This document shows, in pieces, positions 1-12,204 of a stretch of 64,000 nucleotides of DNA. The DNA lies in the NCBI GenBank assembly GCA_027382625.1, contig JAJKFJ010022830.1:32777-96776 (forward strand), in the 5' to 3' direction. A program made the translations under genes and the position numbers. The stretch's first letter is position 1; the number at the start of each line of letters is the position of its first letter. Source of the stretch: Tetmemena sp. SeJ-2015 (taxonomy: Eukaryota; Ciliophora; Spirotrichea; Sporadotrichida; Oxytrichidae). The notes under the pieces were generated by a model, which worked only from the letters and a program-made list of their open reading frames with translations, was not told the DNA's origin and made no database searches.

Positions 1-2654
1 GGAGAGTTGACAAATTTATGAACTCTAGTGATTTGGAAAGAACTAATACTCACAGTAACTCTACCAGTTAAGCTGCTGTATAATAATCTGCTGCTAAAGT
101 TTCTAATGAAAAAACTATAAAGCAAATAGCAGCCAATTAAAAGAGTAAGCTAGCCAGATCTAACTCTCAGAAAGACATAATGAGAGCTAATGTCCCTGAA
201 AAAGTCTTAAGCGAATAGCGCATTGAAGTCAATCAATTTAAGAGATAAACAAGCGAGTAGAATTTAGTCCTAGAAAATGAAATTAATTCTTCCTCTCAAA
301 AGCCAAAGGCAAAATTAAAGCTGAAGGTCAGCTGCTAAAAGTCCTAAAATAGTACTGATTCTGTGCAAAAAGAAGAAGTTTAGCAAAAAACAGTAGCATC
401 AAATCTTGATAATCAACAGCAGCAAAACTTCATTCAACTCATAGGTGGAGCCTCTTAACGTCAGAATTTCAACATCGGGAGATATGTGCCAACTTTGAAA
501 AAAATAAGTATAAATGGGCATTAATAAAATACTTCAAATACTTATGGGGTAAGCATTTTAAGAGCATCACAGCAAACCTCCTTAGTTGGAAACACATCAT
601 CATTACCTTTCGAGAAAGTTGAAAATCAGAATAACTTTAGGACATCTTGTGACAAGCCTGTAACTTGTATACTTGTGAATTCTAACTAGTTTTTCAGTCC
701 TACCTCAATCTATAATGGAACTATAAGTCCTTAAAACAGAGAGTCTATTGATATTAGGACTTCTTTAAAAACTGTTGATCTAAGATAAAGTAATGAAGAG
801 AAAGACAATCATTTAAAATGGTTTTTATTTCTTAGAAAAATATGACAATCAACTTTTATATAAACAGGGTGAAGATTATAGGCATTTTTTGAAAAAAATT
901 TAGCATTCTGGTTTAAATATTTCTATTTATCTTTATAATGAATCTCTAATAAAAAAATTGCTTTATGAAAAAGCTAAATACTCTAAAGGATCTTATTCAG
1001 ATTTTCAAACTCCTATTCTGGTGCACCAGTCTTCGAAAGAAACTAGGGTATCTGAAATATTCTCATCCTAAGCAGAATCTCTTTCAAATCAGGATTTCAA
1101 TATACAAAAGAAACTAAAGTTTGACGAATTCAAAGATAAGATTTCAAAACCCAATTCCTCAAAGAAGTTGCAAGATATTGTTGATTATAGTGAGGTCATA
1201 GAAAATGCTAATGCATCACCATCTACTAAAGATATCATGAGATAGTAAGCTCAAAGTATAAAAATGCTCTAGGAATAAGTGAGTTAGCTCACTAAACTTG
1301 TTAGAGATTTGACTACTAAAAACAGTCAAGGAAGCAACTCATCAAAGAATAGCAGCAATCAGAGCAATAGTGGGTATAGTAATCTTTTCTCTACAGGGGT
1401 TACTACGAAATCTAAGTCTCTAGAAAAGGAGCAAGAAGATTTCAATGGCCTTGTAAGAACAGGCTCAATTGACTAGAGAATCTGCAGTGGCATTTAAAAT
1501 GCATCCTCAACACCTGATAGGCACAATTCAAACTAGGAGTAGAAGCTCATTTAAGCTTTCGTTGACTATTTAAGATAGAGTTAGACCCCTAATTTATTTT
1601 TTATTCAGGCAGTAATCTTATCTAGAAACTATCTGTGCACGTAAGCTAGCAAGAAAGGTTGGAAGGCTCAAGATCCTCATCTCTTAAGAAGGAGTTGTAG
1701 ACATAGAGTAGCTAGCCAAATCTAATGCCTCCAAAAATCTTGAGACCTATGTCAGGATCTGTTCAAATGAAAAATGCTCTATCTAGCTCTAGAAACGCCC
1801 CAAAGAATTCCATCTAAAGCTCTAACAACCAAGACTTCTAGTCAACTCCTTCAGCTGTTTGTCTTAGAAGCCCAACATTTTCATAAGCAACCTTGAACAG
1901 ATAATCAATTGAAGTAGAAAGAAAGTCTTAAGTGATGATTGCTAATATTGACTCAAAAGAGTCTTTCGCCCACACTCTAATAGATGACATAACCCAGCAA
2001 AACATCCTACTAGATTACTGCTAAGAGTCCCCCATCAATCACAAGAATTCCTCAACAATCTATCTAAGTGATAATTACTTGAACAGTAATGACTCAATCT
2101 AACACTCTGGCCTGAATGAGCAGGAAAGTCAATGCTTATAAAAGCTTTCTAAAGTACTTTCCTAAAGATTCATGGCTGCTGAGAACTTAAGGTCGAGAAA
2201 AGAGGTTCAAGAGGCTAATCAAAATTTAGGCAGCAGTGGATGTGGACAGTTTAATATATATATTTATCATTTTAATAGTTCTTGGCAAAGAAGCAAAAAT
2301 AGGTGTTTGAGATTCAGAAATCAATTAGCCCTAACATTATACAAAGAAAAATTCCATCTTCTTAAGAAAGCTCGAATTAAGTGTATGCAGAGAGGAAAAA
2401 TATCAAGAACTAAATTCAAGAATTAGTATTTGAGTTTGATGAAAGCTACGAGGAAAGCACGAGGAAGAATCCTAACTTCATTATAGCAAGCAAATATTTT
2501 AAGATTTATCTTCATACAGGAGATCCAATGCTATGGAACTAAGAGATTCTAAGAGGGAAGTCATTCTGCTGACGATGAAAATGATACTTTTAAAACAAGT
2601 CAAGAGATGTCTCTTGCTCCTAACACTCAAAATAATAAACCTTAAAGGCTTTGA
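1..2654 (+). CDS. Unrecognised Gln/Ser-rich protein gene, 5' end possibly off the window
   Basis: I do not recognise the family. With TAA/TAG as Gln, a low-complexity Ser/Asn/Gln/Lys-rich protein reads from the ATG at 18 (the frame is also open to the window edge) to TGA at 2652-2654. Four IESs must be removed to keep one frame: 804-843 (pointer GACAATCA), 1590-1612 (TAAT), 2248-2276 (AGTT) and 2540-2549 (TAAGAG). After the third removal the C-terminal part becomes more protein-like, including the stretch FIIASKYFKIYLHTGDP. No membrane segment or catalytic motif is visible. The gene converges on the minus-strand gene that ends at 2962. Frame restoration at four pointers makes the gene call firm; its function is unknown. 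Confidence 0.75.
804..851. other. IES, pointer GACAATCA
   Basis: An 8-bp direct repeat GACAATCA lies at 804-811 and 844-851, separated by AT-rich DNA with an in-frame TGA. Deleting 40 bp joins EEKDN to QLLYKQGEDYRHF in one frame. Confidence 0.85.
1590..1616. other. IES, pointer TAAT
   Basis: TAAT at 1590-1593 and 1613-1616. Deleting 23 bp shifts the frame onto the downstream coding frame, giving TPNLIQKLSVHVSQQERLE. Confidence 0.7.
2248..2280. other. IES, pointer AGTT
   Basis: AGTT at 2248-2251 and 2277-2280 flanks an insert made almost only of A and T. Deleting 29 bp gives GCGQFLAKKQKQVFEIQKS. Confidence 0.75.
2540..2555. other. Very short IES, pointer TAAGAG
   Basis: TAAGAG at 2540-2545 and 2550-2555. 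Deleting 10 bp avoids a premature TGA and joins LWN to QEGSHSADDENDTF. It could instead be a small germline duplication, but the frame change supports removal. Confidence 0.6.
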
Positions 2655-2961
2655 AATTATGAAACAAAAAACTCTAAAGTGGTTTTTCTTATTTAAATAT
2701 AATGATTGAAGCTTGTTACTTATTTAGATAATCTAATTTATAAATTTTATATGCATTTATTTATCTTAAGCTTATCATATATAATTGTCTCATCTTGGAT
2801 AATGTGGGAGGAAGAGGGAGTTTGAACAATTATCTGAAAATGGATAACTTTAAGCAAAAATATTTCATTAATCGTGAGTTAATACTATGTAGATCTAGAA
2901 GATGGGCTAATATATAGTTATCATAATTACACTTGAACTATAACTATTTATAAATGAAGAG

Positions 2962-4807
2962 TCACACTTTAATGTGTTTTGAGGATTAAGATGAACGTAT
3001 TTCTATTTATTTTGAATCTTCTTGGGAGTCTCCCTCTTTGTCGTATGATCTACTTAAAATATATTTAAAGGAACTTTTTCTCTTTCCGATCACCGACTAC
3101 ATACTTTCATTTAGCTTATCGAAAAATTGATCGCCACTCATATGCTCTATAACAACTTCATCTTAGTTCGAACCATTTTTTTCTTACTCTGGTTGATTTA
3201 TAATGTGATTCTACATTTATTTGATTTATATATTTTAATTGAAACGTGAGATTGTTTTTCTACTTAAATGGGTTGAATCGATCGTCACTTTTGTTTGAGT
3301 CAGTGCTATCGTAATTTTGCTTAGAGGCCTATTTATATAGGAATGAGCTCTAGGTCGAATTAGATATTATCACTAGCTCAAAAATCTTAGAATATAGATA
3401 CAGATACACTTATAAGAGCAATATTGAGGAGAGTAGGATCTACTACTGGGGGGTGGTGAATTTTGTCTGAGGCGACTGTTTAGAATTCAATTAATGACTA
3501 TCTCGTATCATATCTTGACCTGATTCTGATTGCAACCCCTGAGCGAAATTATTTCTCTCCGATTTATCTTAATCGCCTTACCCTACAGATACCCCCGAAA
3601 AGCTTTAGAATGCAGAAGCATTCAATAATCCTTAATTCAAATATAGTCTCTAAAAGATATATGCGATCAGATTATTAAAAGGCGAGTTGAGGTGCTAAAG
3701 TGGTTTTAGTGGCTGAGGGGGGTAGGTAGTAGAGGGAGCCTCGAACGTTTAGAAAGGTTGATCGTTTATATTTTAATGGCTGATATGAGACTGGTTCGAA
3801 CTAAAGAGGTTACAAACATATAGACAAAAATTATTTAAAGTTAGCCTATCTCATCTGGTCTAAGATCTTCTACTGGAGAGTATGAGTGTTTTATAGGCAT
3901 TAAGCAAACACATTCAGAGTCTTTTGGATTCCATCTATCAAATAACAATCATGCTTAAATTAGTCTATCAATCATTCCATATAAATTTTTTAATTTAATC
4001 ATCAAAGGTTTAAAAAGATAAATTTTGATAATCTACTGTACTTTCAATGACATTGAGTCTATTTTATAGCATTTTAACTTAGTTTTCATCATTTTCTGTG
4101 TTGCCGTTCTGACTATCATTTGACCTCGGCCCTGAGCCGCTACTGCTACTCTAGATAGCACCTGAACTAGAATTATTAAATTAGTATATTCTCAAAGCTT
4201 GAATTATTTGCCATAGTATCTGGGGAATCCTGAGAATCTAAGATGTGTCTCGTTACACCGATAAAGGGCGAAATTATATATTGCCCGTCAGACTTGTAGA
4301 TAAGTTTAAATAAATCTTTAGCTATTTCAATAAGTTTATTGCAAGCTTGAGCGAGCGATATCATTTGCTTTAAAATTAGTAAGACATAATTTGTATTTAT
4401 TGCTAAGAGGTAGCGAATTTAGCGGAGGTTAGTATAGACGACTCGTGGTCAGAGTTCTCTTTTAGGTGTTTCATTTTTTGTTCGTAGTTTAACATGAGCC
4501 AGCATTTTGCACAGAGAACTTATCTATTTGACTTGGTCTTAATGTACTCGATCTGTGCGATGAAGTTTTCCCACTCCTTACTATCCTTTTTAATCATCTT
4601 TATATTAATATCTCCTGCTTTCAGTTCAACTTATCCATAGTAATTGTAAATTTTATATATGAGTTTATCGTGATTTTTTTCTTGATTGATTTAATCGAGT
4701 GAGGGTTATTTTATGGATTTGCTATGTAATTAAGGTTATCTTATTATCTTTATAAATATTATCTTGTCACTTTAAGACCCAAATCCCAAATCAAAGTTTG
4801 ACTGCAT
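2962..4807 (-). CDS. Unrecognised Ser/Gln-rich protein
   Basis: This reads on the minus strand from ATG at 4805-4807 to TGA at 2962-2964. Its first half is helical and Lys/Glu-rich (KDSKEWENFIAQIEYIKTK, then QACNKLIEIAKDLFKLIYKS). A Ser/Gly/Asn linker follows, then a long Gln/Pro/Ser-rich tail. Two well supported IESs lie at 4365-4404 (pointer AGCAA on the coding strand) and 4170-4208 (AATAATTC). Frame changes near 3950, 3780 and 3180 imply further IESs that I did not resolve. It is divergent from the gene starting at 5055, so 4808-5054 should hold both 5' flanks. I name no family. Confidence 0.65.
4170..4208. other. IES, pointer AATAATTC (coding strand)
   Basis: The repeat appears as GAATTATT at 4170-4177 and 4201-4208 on the plus strand. 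Deleting 31 bp joins DTMANNSS to SGAIQSSSSGSG in frame. Confidence 0.8.
4365..4404. other. IES, pointer AGCAA (coding strand)
   Basis: TTGCT at 4365-4369 and 4400-4404 on the plus strand. Deleting 35 bp joins AKFATSQQ to MISLAQACNKLIEI in frame. Confidence 0.75.
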
Positions 4808-5054
4808 TATTCAAATCCTATCTCACTATCAATCAATCTAGTATTAATATATCTCTTCCCTAATTTAATTAACAACTAGTATAATACAATAGGAGAAATA
4901 ACACGAATTAAGGGCTCAATCAAAATTAAAATGCAATTTGGAATTAAGAGAAGGGGAATAAATTAAAAGATAAAGCATTAACTGTGGTGGTGGTGAAGGC
5001 TTAAAATAGAATTAATTCGTAATTAACCTATTGCAAGAGATATAAATTATAATC

Positions 5055-8000
5055 ATGGACACTCCCGCAACTACCCTAAACCCAAGTATTCAAGAAGAAA
5101 CTTAAGAAGTAAAAGCATCTATATCTCAAGATCTTCAGAAACAAAAATAGGTTCAGTTAGATAAAGGAACATCTGAAGTATTAATAAGTCTTGAATCTAA
5201 TGCAAAGTCCGAAGTTGCTCCAAAACTCCCGCAATCCATAATCTTTCATACCTGTAATTTTATTATTGATAATGAAGAAGGAAGTTCTAATAATTTATTT
5301 ATTTTGAAGTGGAGCGTAACTTATCTCCTAATAAACATGTTAAGCTTAGCATCAGTTATACTTAAAACTCAGAAACTTCCCCAGTCAAAAATACTAAGTC
5401 CATGATAAATGACTTTCAGATTAACAGCATCTAATAAGAAAAGCTAAAGTATCAGAAGTTATAGTAAAATTTAAATGGCTGGAGAAGAGTTAAGGATTCC
5501 CTAAATGAGATAAAAGACCAGTAGAACGATCCGAATAACTTCATTACAATAGTTATTTGTTAACTGGACTAAGATAGTGAAACTTTAAGATTAAGTGCAG
5601 ATAGTGAGTCCAAATGGGAAAAGAAGGCTAAGTATTTACAAACCTAAGATACCCATCGAAGCTAATTCTATTTTAATTTAAGCATCTGGATGGGAGAGCT
5701 TTAAGGAAGTCCAGGATTTAAATTAGAATGAAATCTTGATTTTGATTTAGAGTAGCAGATATATGGAATGGAAGTAGTGCCTGACTTTGGCTATAAAGAC
5801 TAGAAAATAGAGGGGTTACAACTAGGCAGAGGAGGAAACTTGAAGGGGTGGAAGTTGCTGTATGACTTCGTGCATAATGAGCCCAAGTATTTGAAATTGC
5901 AGCACCACATTAAAGAGAGACAATAGTACATCTTCCATTTAATGTGTTTTAACTTTATTTATTTTGATCTTGGAGAGATAATTAAGCTAAAGAAGGAGAA
6001 AAACTAAGCTTGGATCATCTCTCGTTCTTAATTTAATTCTTGACACTAAAAATAAGTCGATATAGAAAAGTAGCGACTACACTTCTTCAACACATAGAGG
6101 AATAGAGGAACTAATTCAGCTGCATGAAAGCTAAGTCAACTACATCCGCTCCTTCAAAAAGAAATACAGTCCAAGGCAAAAGACTTCCCAAGATAGTCTA
6201 TGCAGCAACCCTGAGCACCCATAGCTTTTGAGTAAATAGTTTATAATATAATCTTCTAAAATTATCGAAAGCAGCAGTTTAGCCCTTCGAGGAGAGATTC
6301 ATAGAAACAAAGAATATCGTTTGAAATCAATAAGAATTACTTGAACACCTAGGAATCTAGTCCTCAGAGGAAAAGACCATCAGATTTACGATATAATGAA
6401 ACTTAATTAAATTTTTTATTTTTAATTAAATAAATGAAGGAAGAAACTTAGATAACTAACTTAAACTAGAGTTTATACATAAGGGCAAGATGACAGACAG
6501 GAATCAGAATCTAAAATTAAGATTTCCAGTTAATCTTTCATAAACTATTTCTGGAATAGGAAAAGTTAGAAATCTCTCAACCAATTATATTAATCTAAAA
6601 TAAGATATTTAAATTAGAGTGAATTGAATTTAACATAACAAATTGAAGACAAATCCTCATCTAGTGAATCGCTTTATTCTGACAATCAAAAGTATATTTG
6701 GTATTTATAATCACAAAATAAATTTATAAAATCATGGATAATTGAAGTAGCACTAAAGTCGGCTTGGCGAGGGTAGGGAGAGTTCCCATAATCTTGAAGA
6801 CCTTGTTCTGACTACTCCAGACTTAATTTGGGTAGTGAATTTATGTGTTGAGAATAGTGCCCAGAAGCTTGATGAAGTAAGGATCCCCTTAAACCCTAAA
6901 GGGCATTTTAATATTGCTTATATAATTAAATCATGATATCTCTCAAGAATCCAAAGCTAATTATGTTTATATTTATCTAAAGCAGTCAAACTCCTAAAGA
7001 CCTCTGAGAAGGAATTGCGAATTAAACTTAAAGAGAAATTGCAACTGGATATCGATATTCATGATCTAGACCAACACAATAAAGATCTTCAAAGATTGAG
7101 ACTGCAAAAGATTATGCTTGGGTCGCTAATTAGGATAATAACAAATCAAAATTATAAAAAACTTCAAGAGTAATTTGGTACATTAATAAATATATTGTTT
7201 CAAATTTAAGGCTTATTTTATTAAAATAATAATTCCAAATAACTAAATAAAGATAAAAATCTAATTATAAAATTAAAATTATAATTGAAATATAATTAAT
7301 CTCTTATTTATTAAGTATGGTAGATAAAGTAACAATCTTGATTCACTTAGGAAAGTAATTCAGAATTTTGGCTATGTGTCAGATTTTATAAATCAATTAT
7401 TGGAAACACATCGGCAGAAAGAAAAGATAGAAGTTAACAAGACAGAAAAATTTAAATAAGCGTATAGATTCAAAAATTACGAATCATCTCTCCCTTCTTA
7501 CAGGGAGATTTAATATAATTATACTTTACTATTGCTGACAGAGAGAGTACTCAAAGTTCAAATGCATAAATTTCCTTACCAGAAATTATCAAATCACATC
7601 AAGCTTCAATTCTCAAAACAATGAGTCACTCTCCTACTTAGGACCTCATGAAAGATAGCATACAATTGAAGGGAAAATTATATAATGAGGGAATCTTCAA
7701 TCAAAATACTGAATCATTTAAATAATATTAATTTTTATGAAAAGACTTCATTATTTTTGTTACACTAAATTCTTCTTTTACGTAAACACATAAGATAAAT
7801 TTATTATTTCTTATAGATTTTTCCTAATGATACAATTCTTCATTTTAAAACTTTAAGCTCAGTATAAAAAAAATTTAACTCTAAATTAAATTTTTTAAAT
7901 AGGATTGAATGTGAATTAGAGCTATATATTTCACTTTGAGATTATTATTTTTCGTAATAATTAAGTTTTTGGTTGGCATTTAAAGTATTTAGTTTGATTA

Positions 8001-8773
8001 ATTTGATATAATTTTGAATCAGAGTCAACCCAATTCAGCAGTGAGGGGATTAAAATCACTACCAAGGATCCGATAGCCACTTCAAGGAAGGAAGCAACTT
8101 TCAATCAAATTTATGGTACACTAAGAAAAGTTTCTCCCTTAAAGCCTGCATCCTTAGGAGTAATCGAGAGAACTTTCACATATTATAATTTAGTAGCTAT
8201 TAACTTTTAAACTTCAAATCCTGCCAAGCATTCTAGAAATAGTTCCACCCTTCAACTCAAGCTTTTAAGATAGCAACAGCCCGTTTAAGTAATCAAAGAG
8301 TCACAGAATTAATTGAATCCTGAAAATAGAGAACTTCCGCAAATTTAAAACAGCTTTTCTCATTAATAAATATACTGAAGTTATATTCTCATTTGGAGTC
8401 TAGTGAGAGTAACCTTCTAATAGTCAATTAGAAAGTGCAAAACAAAGTTCATCCACAGTCCAAGACTTTAGGAAGAAATCACCTAAGGTAGTAATCTCAC
8501 AGAGAAGATCCTTAGAATACTTTGAAGGACCGTCATCTCTAGGACTACCTCCAGAATAAAGTAGATCATAACAGGAGACTTTACAATATTCTCTATGGAA
8601 GTGGGGGTAGGAATACATTAAATAATTTTCCAAAAAATCAATACCAGCAAAATTCTACTTCAATTCTTAACAGATCTTAAAATCAGTGCTCTGACATTTA
8701 TTTTCAGAATTAGACAGAAAAATTAAGAAATGAAGATGATGCTCAAGATATTGACTTGATTTAAGATGAGTGA
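5055..8773 (+). CDS. Large unrecognised protein with several IESs
   Basis: ATG at 5055 opens MDTPATTLNPSIQEETQEVK. Coding signal continues with frame changes to TGA near 8773. An early IES with pointer TAA near 5290-5320 gives SSNNLSPNKHVKLSIS. A 38-bp IES at 6395-6432 (AATGAA) and a 305-bp IES at 7711-8015 (GAATCA) join the rest in frame, so what first looks like three genes is one. The middle part is charged (KLLKTSEKELRIKLKEKLQ, LETHRQKEKIEVNKTEKFKQ). The C-terminus is Asn/Gln-rich and ends DDAQDIDLIQDE. I see no catalytic motif or membrane span. Other IESs are likely between 5700 and 7400. Confidence 0.65.
6395..6438. other. IES with internal repeat, pointer AATGAA
   Basis: AATGAA at 6395-6400 and 6433-6438. 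Deleting 38 bp joins RPSDLRYNEG to RNLDNQLKLEF. The insert holds a second direct repeat (TTAATTAAAT twice), which would put a stop straight after the join if it were used as the pointer. Confidence 0.7.
7711..8021. other. Long IES (305 bp), pointer GAATCA
   Basis: GAATCA at 7711-7716 and 8016-8021 flanks 299 bp of AT-rich non-coding DNA with several TGA codons. Removal joins NQNTES to ESTQFSSEGIKITTK in frame. Confidence 0.75.
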
Positions 8774-9153
8774 CAACGCCAAATAGCCTTTAATTCTAAG
8801 TATATAAAAACCATAGATGTTTAAATTTATTTCATTCTAACTTCATATTTCTATTTAAAATAACAAGATAAGAATTGTGCTCTACCTTATCATTTGAAAT
8901 TTAGGGATATACTCACAGATAAATAAAATTATAGGACTGAGATGGGAATGTATGTTTTCTGTGTTTATAAGATAAGAGGTAGAAGATATTAGTGTAAACT
9001 TAGGAGAGTTTGAGTTTAAGGTTTGATTTGAATTATATGACTAAGATTTAATGGAGAACTTGAGAGTCTTTGCAGTCTCATTGTTCTCTCTTTTGATAGG
9101 TGATATTTTGATGGATAGAAAGAAGCGAGAGCTTCGAATCTTTGGATATGTGC
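8774..9153. other. Intergenic, no gene seen
   Basis: This lies between the 3' ends of two convergent genes. It is AT-rich at first and TGA-rich towards 9100. I see no repeat, RNA gene or coding frame. Confidence 0.5.
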
Positions 9154-10148
9154 TCATTCAAAGAGGAACTCAGCTCCATTGATCTCTGGGGTGCAGCCGA
9201 AGACCTGTTGGTCGATTCCGGAGTTACCTTGCTTTATTCTGAAGAAGCCCTTTTCTCCCCAGTCAGTGCCCCAAGAGTTGGCAACAATCCAGTAGTTCTC
9301 AGATCCCTGGACTCCCCATCTTTATAGTATTTAAAATACTTATAACCATCCGAGGATCTTGACGGCATGTCCACCCTAAGCAGCACCAGAAACGTGTTCA
9401 TAGATTCCTGACTTGTAGTTATAGAAGTCAGCGTAGACTGTGAATCCAGTCTCTACAGGGCCAGATGCTTGGATGAAGCTCTTGATGGTAGCAGGAGTAG
9501 TTGCAGACTTAATAGTGCCCTTCTGGCATTTGTAAACTAGTCACATTATAAAAAATTGTTTGGTAACAGTAAGTAAGTTTACTTCTTGAAAGCTGACTTG
9601 TCAGCGCAAGATGTTTTGCAAGAAGCCACGGATCCATTGCCTGAAGTGTATGGTTCACATGAATCAGTAGTGACTCCAGTCTTCTCGAGGTAAGACCATG
9701 CCTTGTTGAGGTAACCACCGTCGCAAGCGAAGTTGCTCTTGTCACAAGAGACCATATCTTGAGGTGAAAGCACGACGTTAATCTTCTTTCCTGACGCGAT
9801 ACAGAATCTGTCTGAGAGAGCCTCAGAAGCAGCGAAGGCCCAGCATGAGCCGCACTACTGCTGGTCTCTGATTTGATGGACGCAACCAGGCCATTGGGTT
9901 CTTGAATCGAAGGAAGTGGGAGTGGCTCCAACGATTTCGTGTTCTGGGATGGTGGGGTCAAGCGAGAGAGCAGTTCCGAGAAGACTTCTGAGCTGTTCAT
10001 CAGTGTGATTGGCAAGAGGGTTCTCAGAAACTTCCATTGGGGTCCACAGAGCGTTAGAAGATCTAATGGTGTTCACCATCTCTTGGTTTACAAGTGAGTT
10101 AGCGAGGGTGGTGGTGGCAACTGTGCCGATGACTGCTAGCTTTAGCAT
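9154..10148 (-). CDS. Cathepsin B-like papain-family cysteine protease
   Basis: A secreted or lysosomal C1A peptidase. ATG at 10146-10148 starts a hydrophobic signal-like segment ([16 protein letters not shown]), then a short propeptide. The mature part starts near [11 protein letters not shown]. The active-site block QCGSCWAF holds the nucleophile Cys, [10 protein letters not shown] the catalytic His and ANSWG the catalytic Asn; the Cys pattern and the His-block wording fit the cathepsin B side of C1A. One IES (9316-9350, pointer GATGG on the coding strand) is clear. A second near 9540-9600 is needed between ADKSAF and KCQKGTIKS; pointer CAA would restore frame there. The protein ends NGAEFLFE with TGA at 9154-9156. 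It is richer in G and C than its surroundings. All three catalytic residues are present after IES removal. Confidence 0.92.
9316..9350. other. IES in the protease gene, pointer GATGG (coding strand)
   Basis: CCATC at 9316-9320 and 9346-9350 on the plus strand. Deleting 30 bp gives [20 protein letters not shown], the expected C1A wording between catalytic His and Asn. Confidence 0.9.
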
Positions 10149-10438
10149 CTTTGTAGGACTTTTTTATGAAATGATAAATAATAATATTATAATATTCCTC
10201 AATGCAAATATTTCATTATATTCTATACTTAATTTTATATAGCAATAATTTACTCTGCTCTAGATCATATCCATATCCATTTTATTATAGGCAAACAGGC
10301 CTCAATTATTATAGAGATCCAAATAACTGCTCATCAGCTCACTCACTCTTTCATTTTATTATATATTCTCTTAAGACTCACCCCTCTCATTATATCAAAA
10401 TAAGAGAATAGAAATTAGCATCATAAATTTATAAAAAC

Positions 10439-12204
10439 ATGGAAAGCTTTCAGACAGGTTAAAACGCTAATTCGTAAAATTATGAGGATGCCGAATTCAC
10501 TTAAGACTATTTAAACGAGCTTCAACTAAATGGAAGACCCACTCTCGACAATCGAGGGTCCGCACATATGCTTAACTACTGGTGCCATCTATGCAATTGC
10601 TAGGTGTAGTGCTCAAGTGATGAAGAGAGCGGATTGAAGTGTAAGAATTTCCATTCTAATACTTTAAGCTTAGGTCTTCAGTGCCAAGGCTATTTCTGCG
10701 AAGTCATGGAAACTAGCTATGGAGAATAAATATCATTTAAATATATTCTCTCTTTAGATTGAATATGACTAGCATCCATCAGATTTCCAGCCATATCAAT
10801 AGGATTAGACCAACACACTAAATGTCTATGATGAGAACTCAATTGAGGCACTCTCACTTGAGAATACTGTATGAAGACTTTTACTTTAAGACATTTTGCT
10901 ATAGAGTCAAAGAAATACATCTTGGGAGCAAAGACAGTTGCAGTCCCCCAGTAGATAGTTTCATCAAATCACTCAAGCCAGAGTCCCAACTGCCAATCAA
11001 TAAAACCCTTCCTCTAGGCAATAGACAACCCGATAAGAAAACAGTTCTAACTAATAAAACAGATCAACAAGAAACGTTTCTACTAACTGATTTAGAGTCA
11101 TAAATTTATAAGTTTCATAGCAACCAGCAGATAATCAGAGTTAAGAGAATTAAAGCATCAGAAGGTTAAGGTTTTAGGATATAGAAGATCTGCCGACTGA
11201 ATTTGAGCAGTAACTGGCAGCGCTAACATAAAATTAAAACCTATAAGACCCGAGAACAACCAACGATGAGCTACTTCGAATCATCCTAGATATGGCGTTG
11301 GAGAGAATAAGAGCTAGCAATACCTAATTTAGAAATGCAAATCTTGAAAGCGCCTACATAAGAGTGATTGAATATGTGTTAAATTTCGTATGATAGGGAA
11401 CAGAAATTCTCCATCTTTCTTTTTGAGAAGATTATTGGACACAACTAGCATTACTTAGAATCCTTTACAAGGATTCCTTGGAGATATTATAGAGGACTAT
11501 ATTGAAAGACCTGATTTGTCTGATTTGCCACTTAGATAGGGCTACCTTTTTAGCAACAGAAACGGATTTTATATCTACTTTAATAATGTTTAAAAATGTC
11601 TTTGATTTGACATAGAGCAACTAATTCAATAACTTTCCGAGAACGATTTTAAGTAAGCTGCCTAATCTTTGTTCAAATTGTTTATAGTCGTTTCGGGAAC
11701 CCACCGGCTTCAAAATCTGCGATATCCCTGCTTAAATAGATTGAAAGTTCTAAATTTGAGGATTCAAACTAAGATTGCTGCGTTTGCTAAGAGCTCTTAA
11801 AGTCTAAAGAAAGTGAAGGTTAATAACCTCTAAGCAACTTTAGGAGGAGGGAAAACAATTAAAATTCTTCCAATGATCAGTAATAAATAAGCAATAAAGA
11901 ATCAAGTAATCAAGGAAAGCAGAAAGGTGAGGGAGAAGAATGGTCCAGCCAAATTATCTTGGAAATGCCTTGCTCGCATCTCTTTCATTAGGAGTGCCTT
12001 AACCCATGGCTTGAAAAGCATAACAGCTGCCCTTAATGCAGATATGAGCTCCCAACCGACGACTAGGATTACGAAAACAGGAAGAGACAAAGATTAATCG
12101 CAGACTAAAATAATTCTTAAAATAGAAATAATAACCAAAATTAGATTAGTCCGCCCATCCTCACTGAAAGAGGAGTAGGATTTGATGGTGGAGATTCTTA
12201 ATGA
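10439..12204 (+). CDS. RING-H2 E3 ubiquitin ligase (RNF126/RNF115-like)
   Basis: The probable ATG is at 10439-10441. An N-terminal Cys pattern (YWCHLCNCQVQC, then CKNFHS and LQCQGYFCEVME) resembles the zinc ribbon of RNF126/RNF115. A Gln/Asn-rich middle follows. Near the end, FGNPPASKSAISLLKQIE matches the conserved linker before the RING in that family, then DCCVCQE supplies the first Cys pair. MPCSHLFHQECLNPWLEKHN plus SCPQC supply the rest of an H2-type RING. The loop between the first pair and the next Cys is about 60 residues, much longer than usual. An IES near 11671-11690 (pointer TTC) is needed before FGNPPAS; others lie near 10740-10790, 10870-10930 and 11400. TGA at 12202-12204. Confidence 0.8.
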
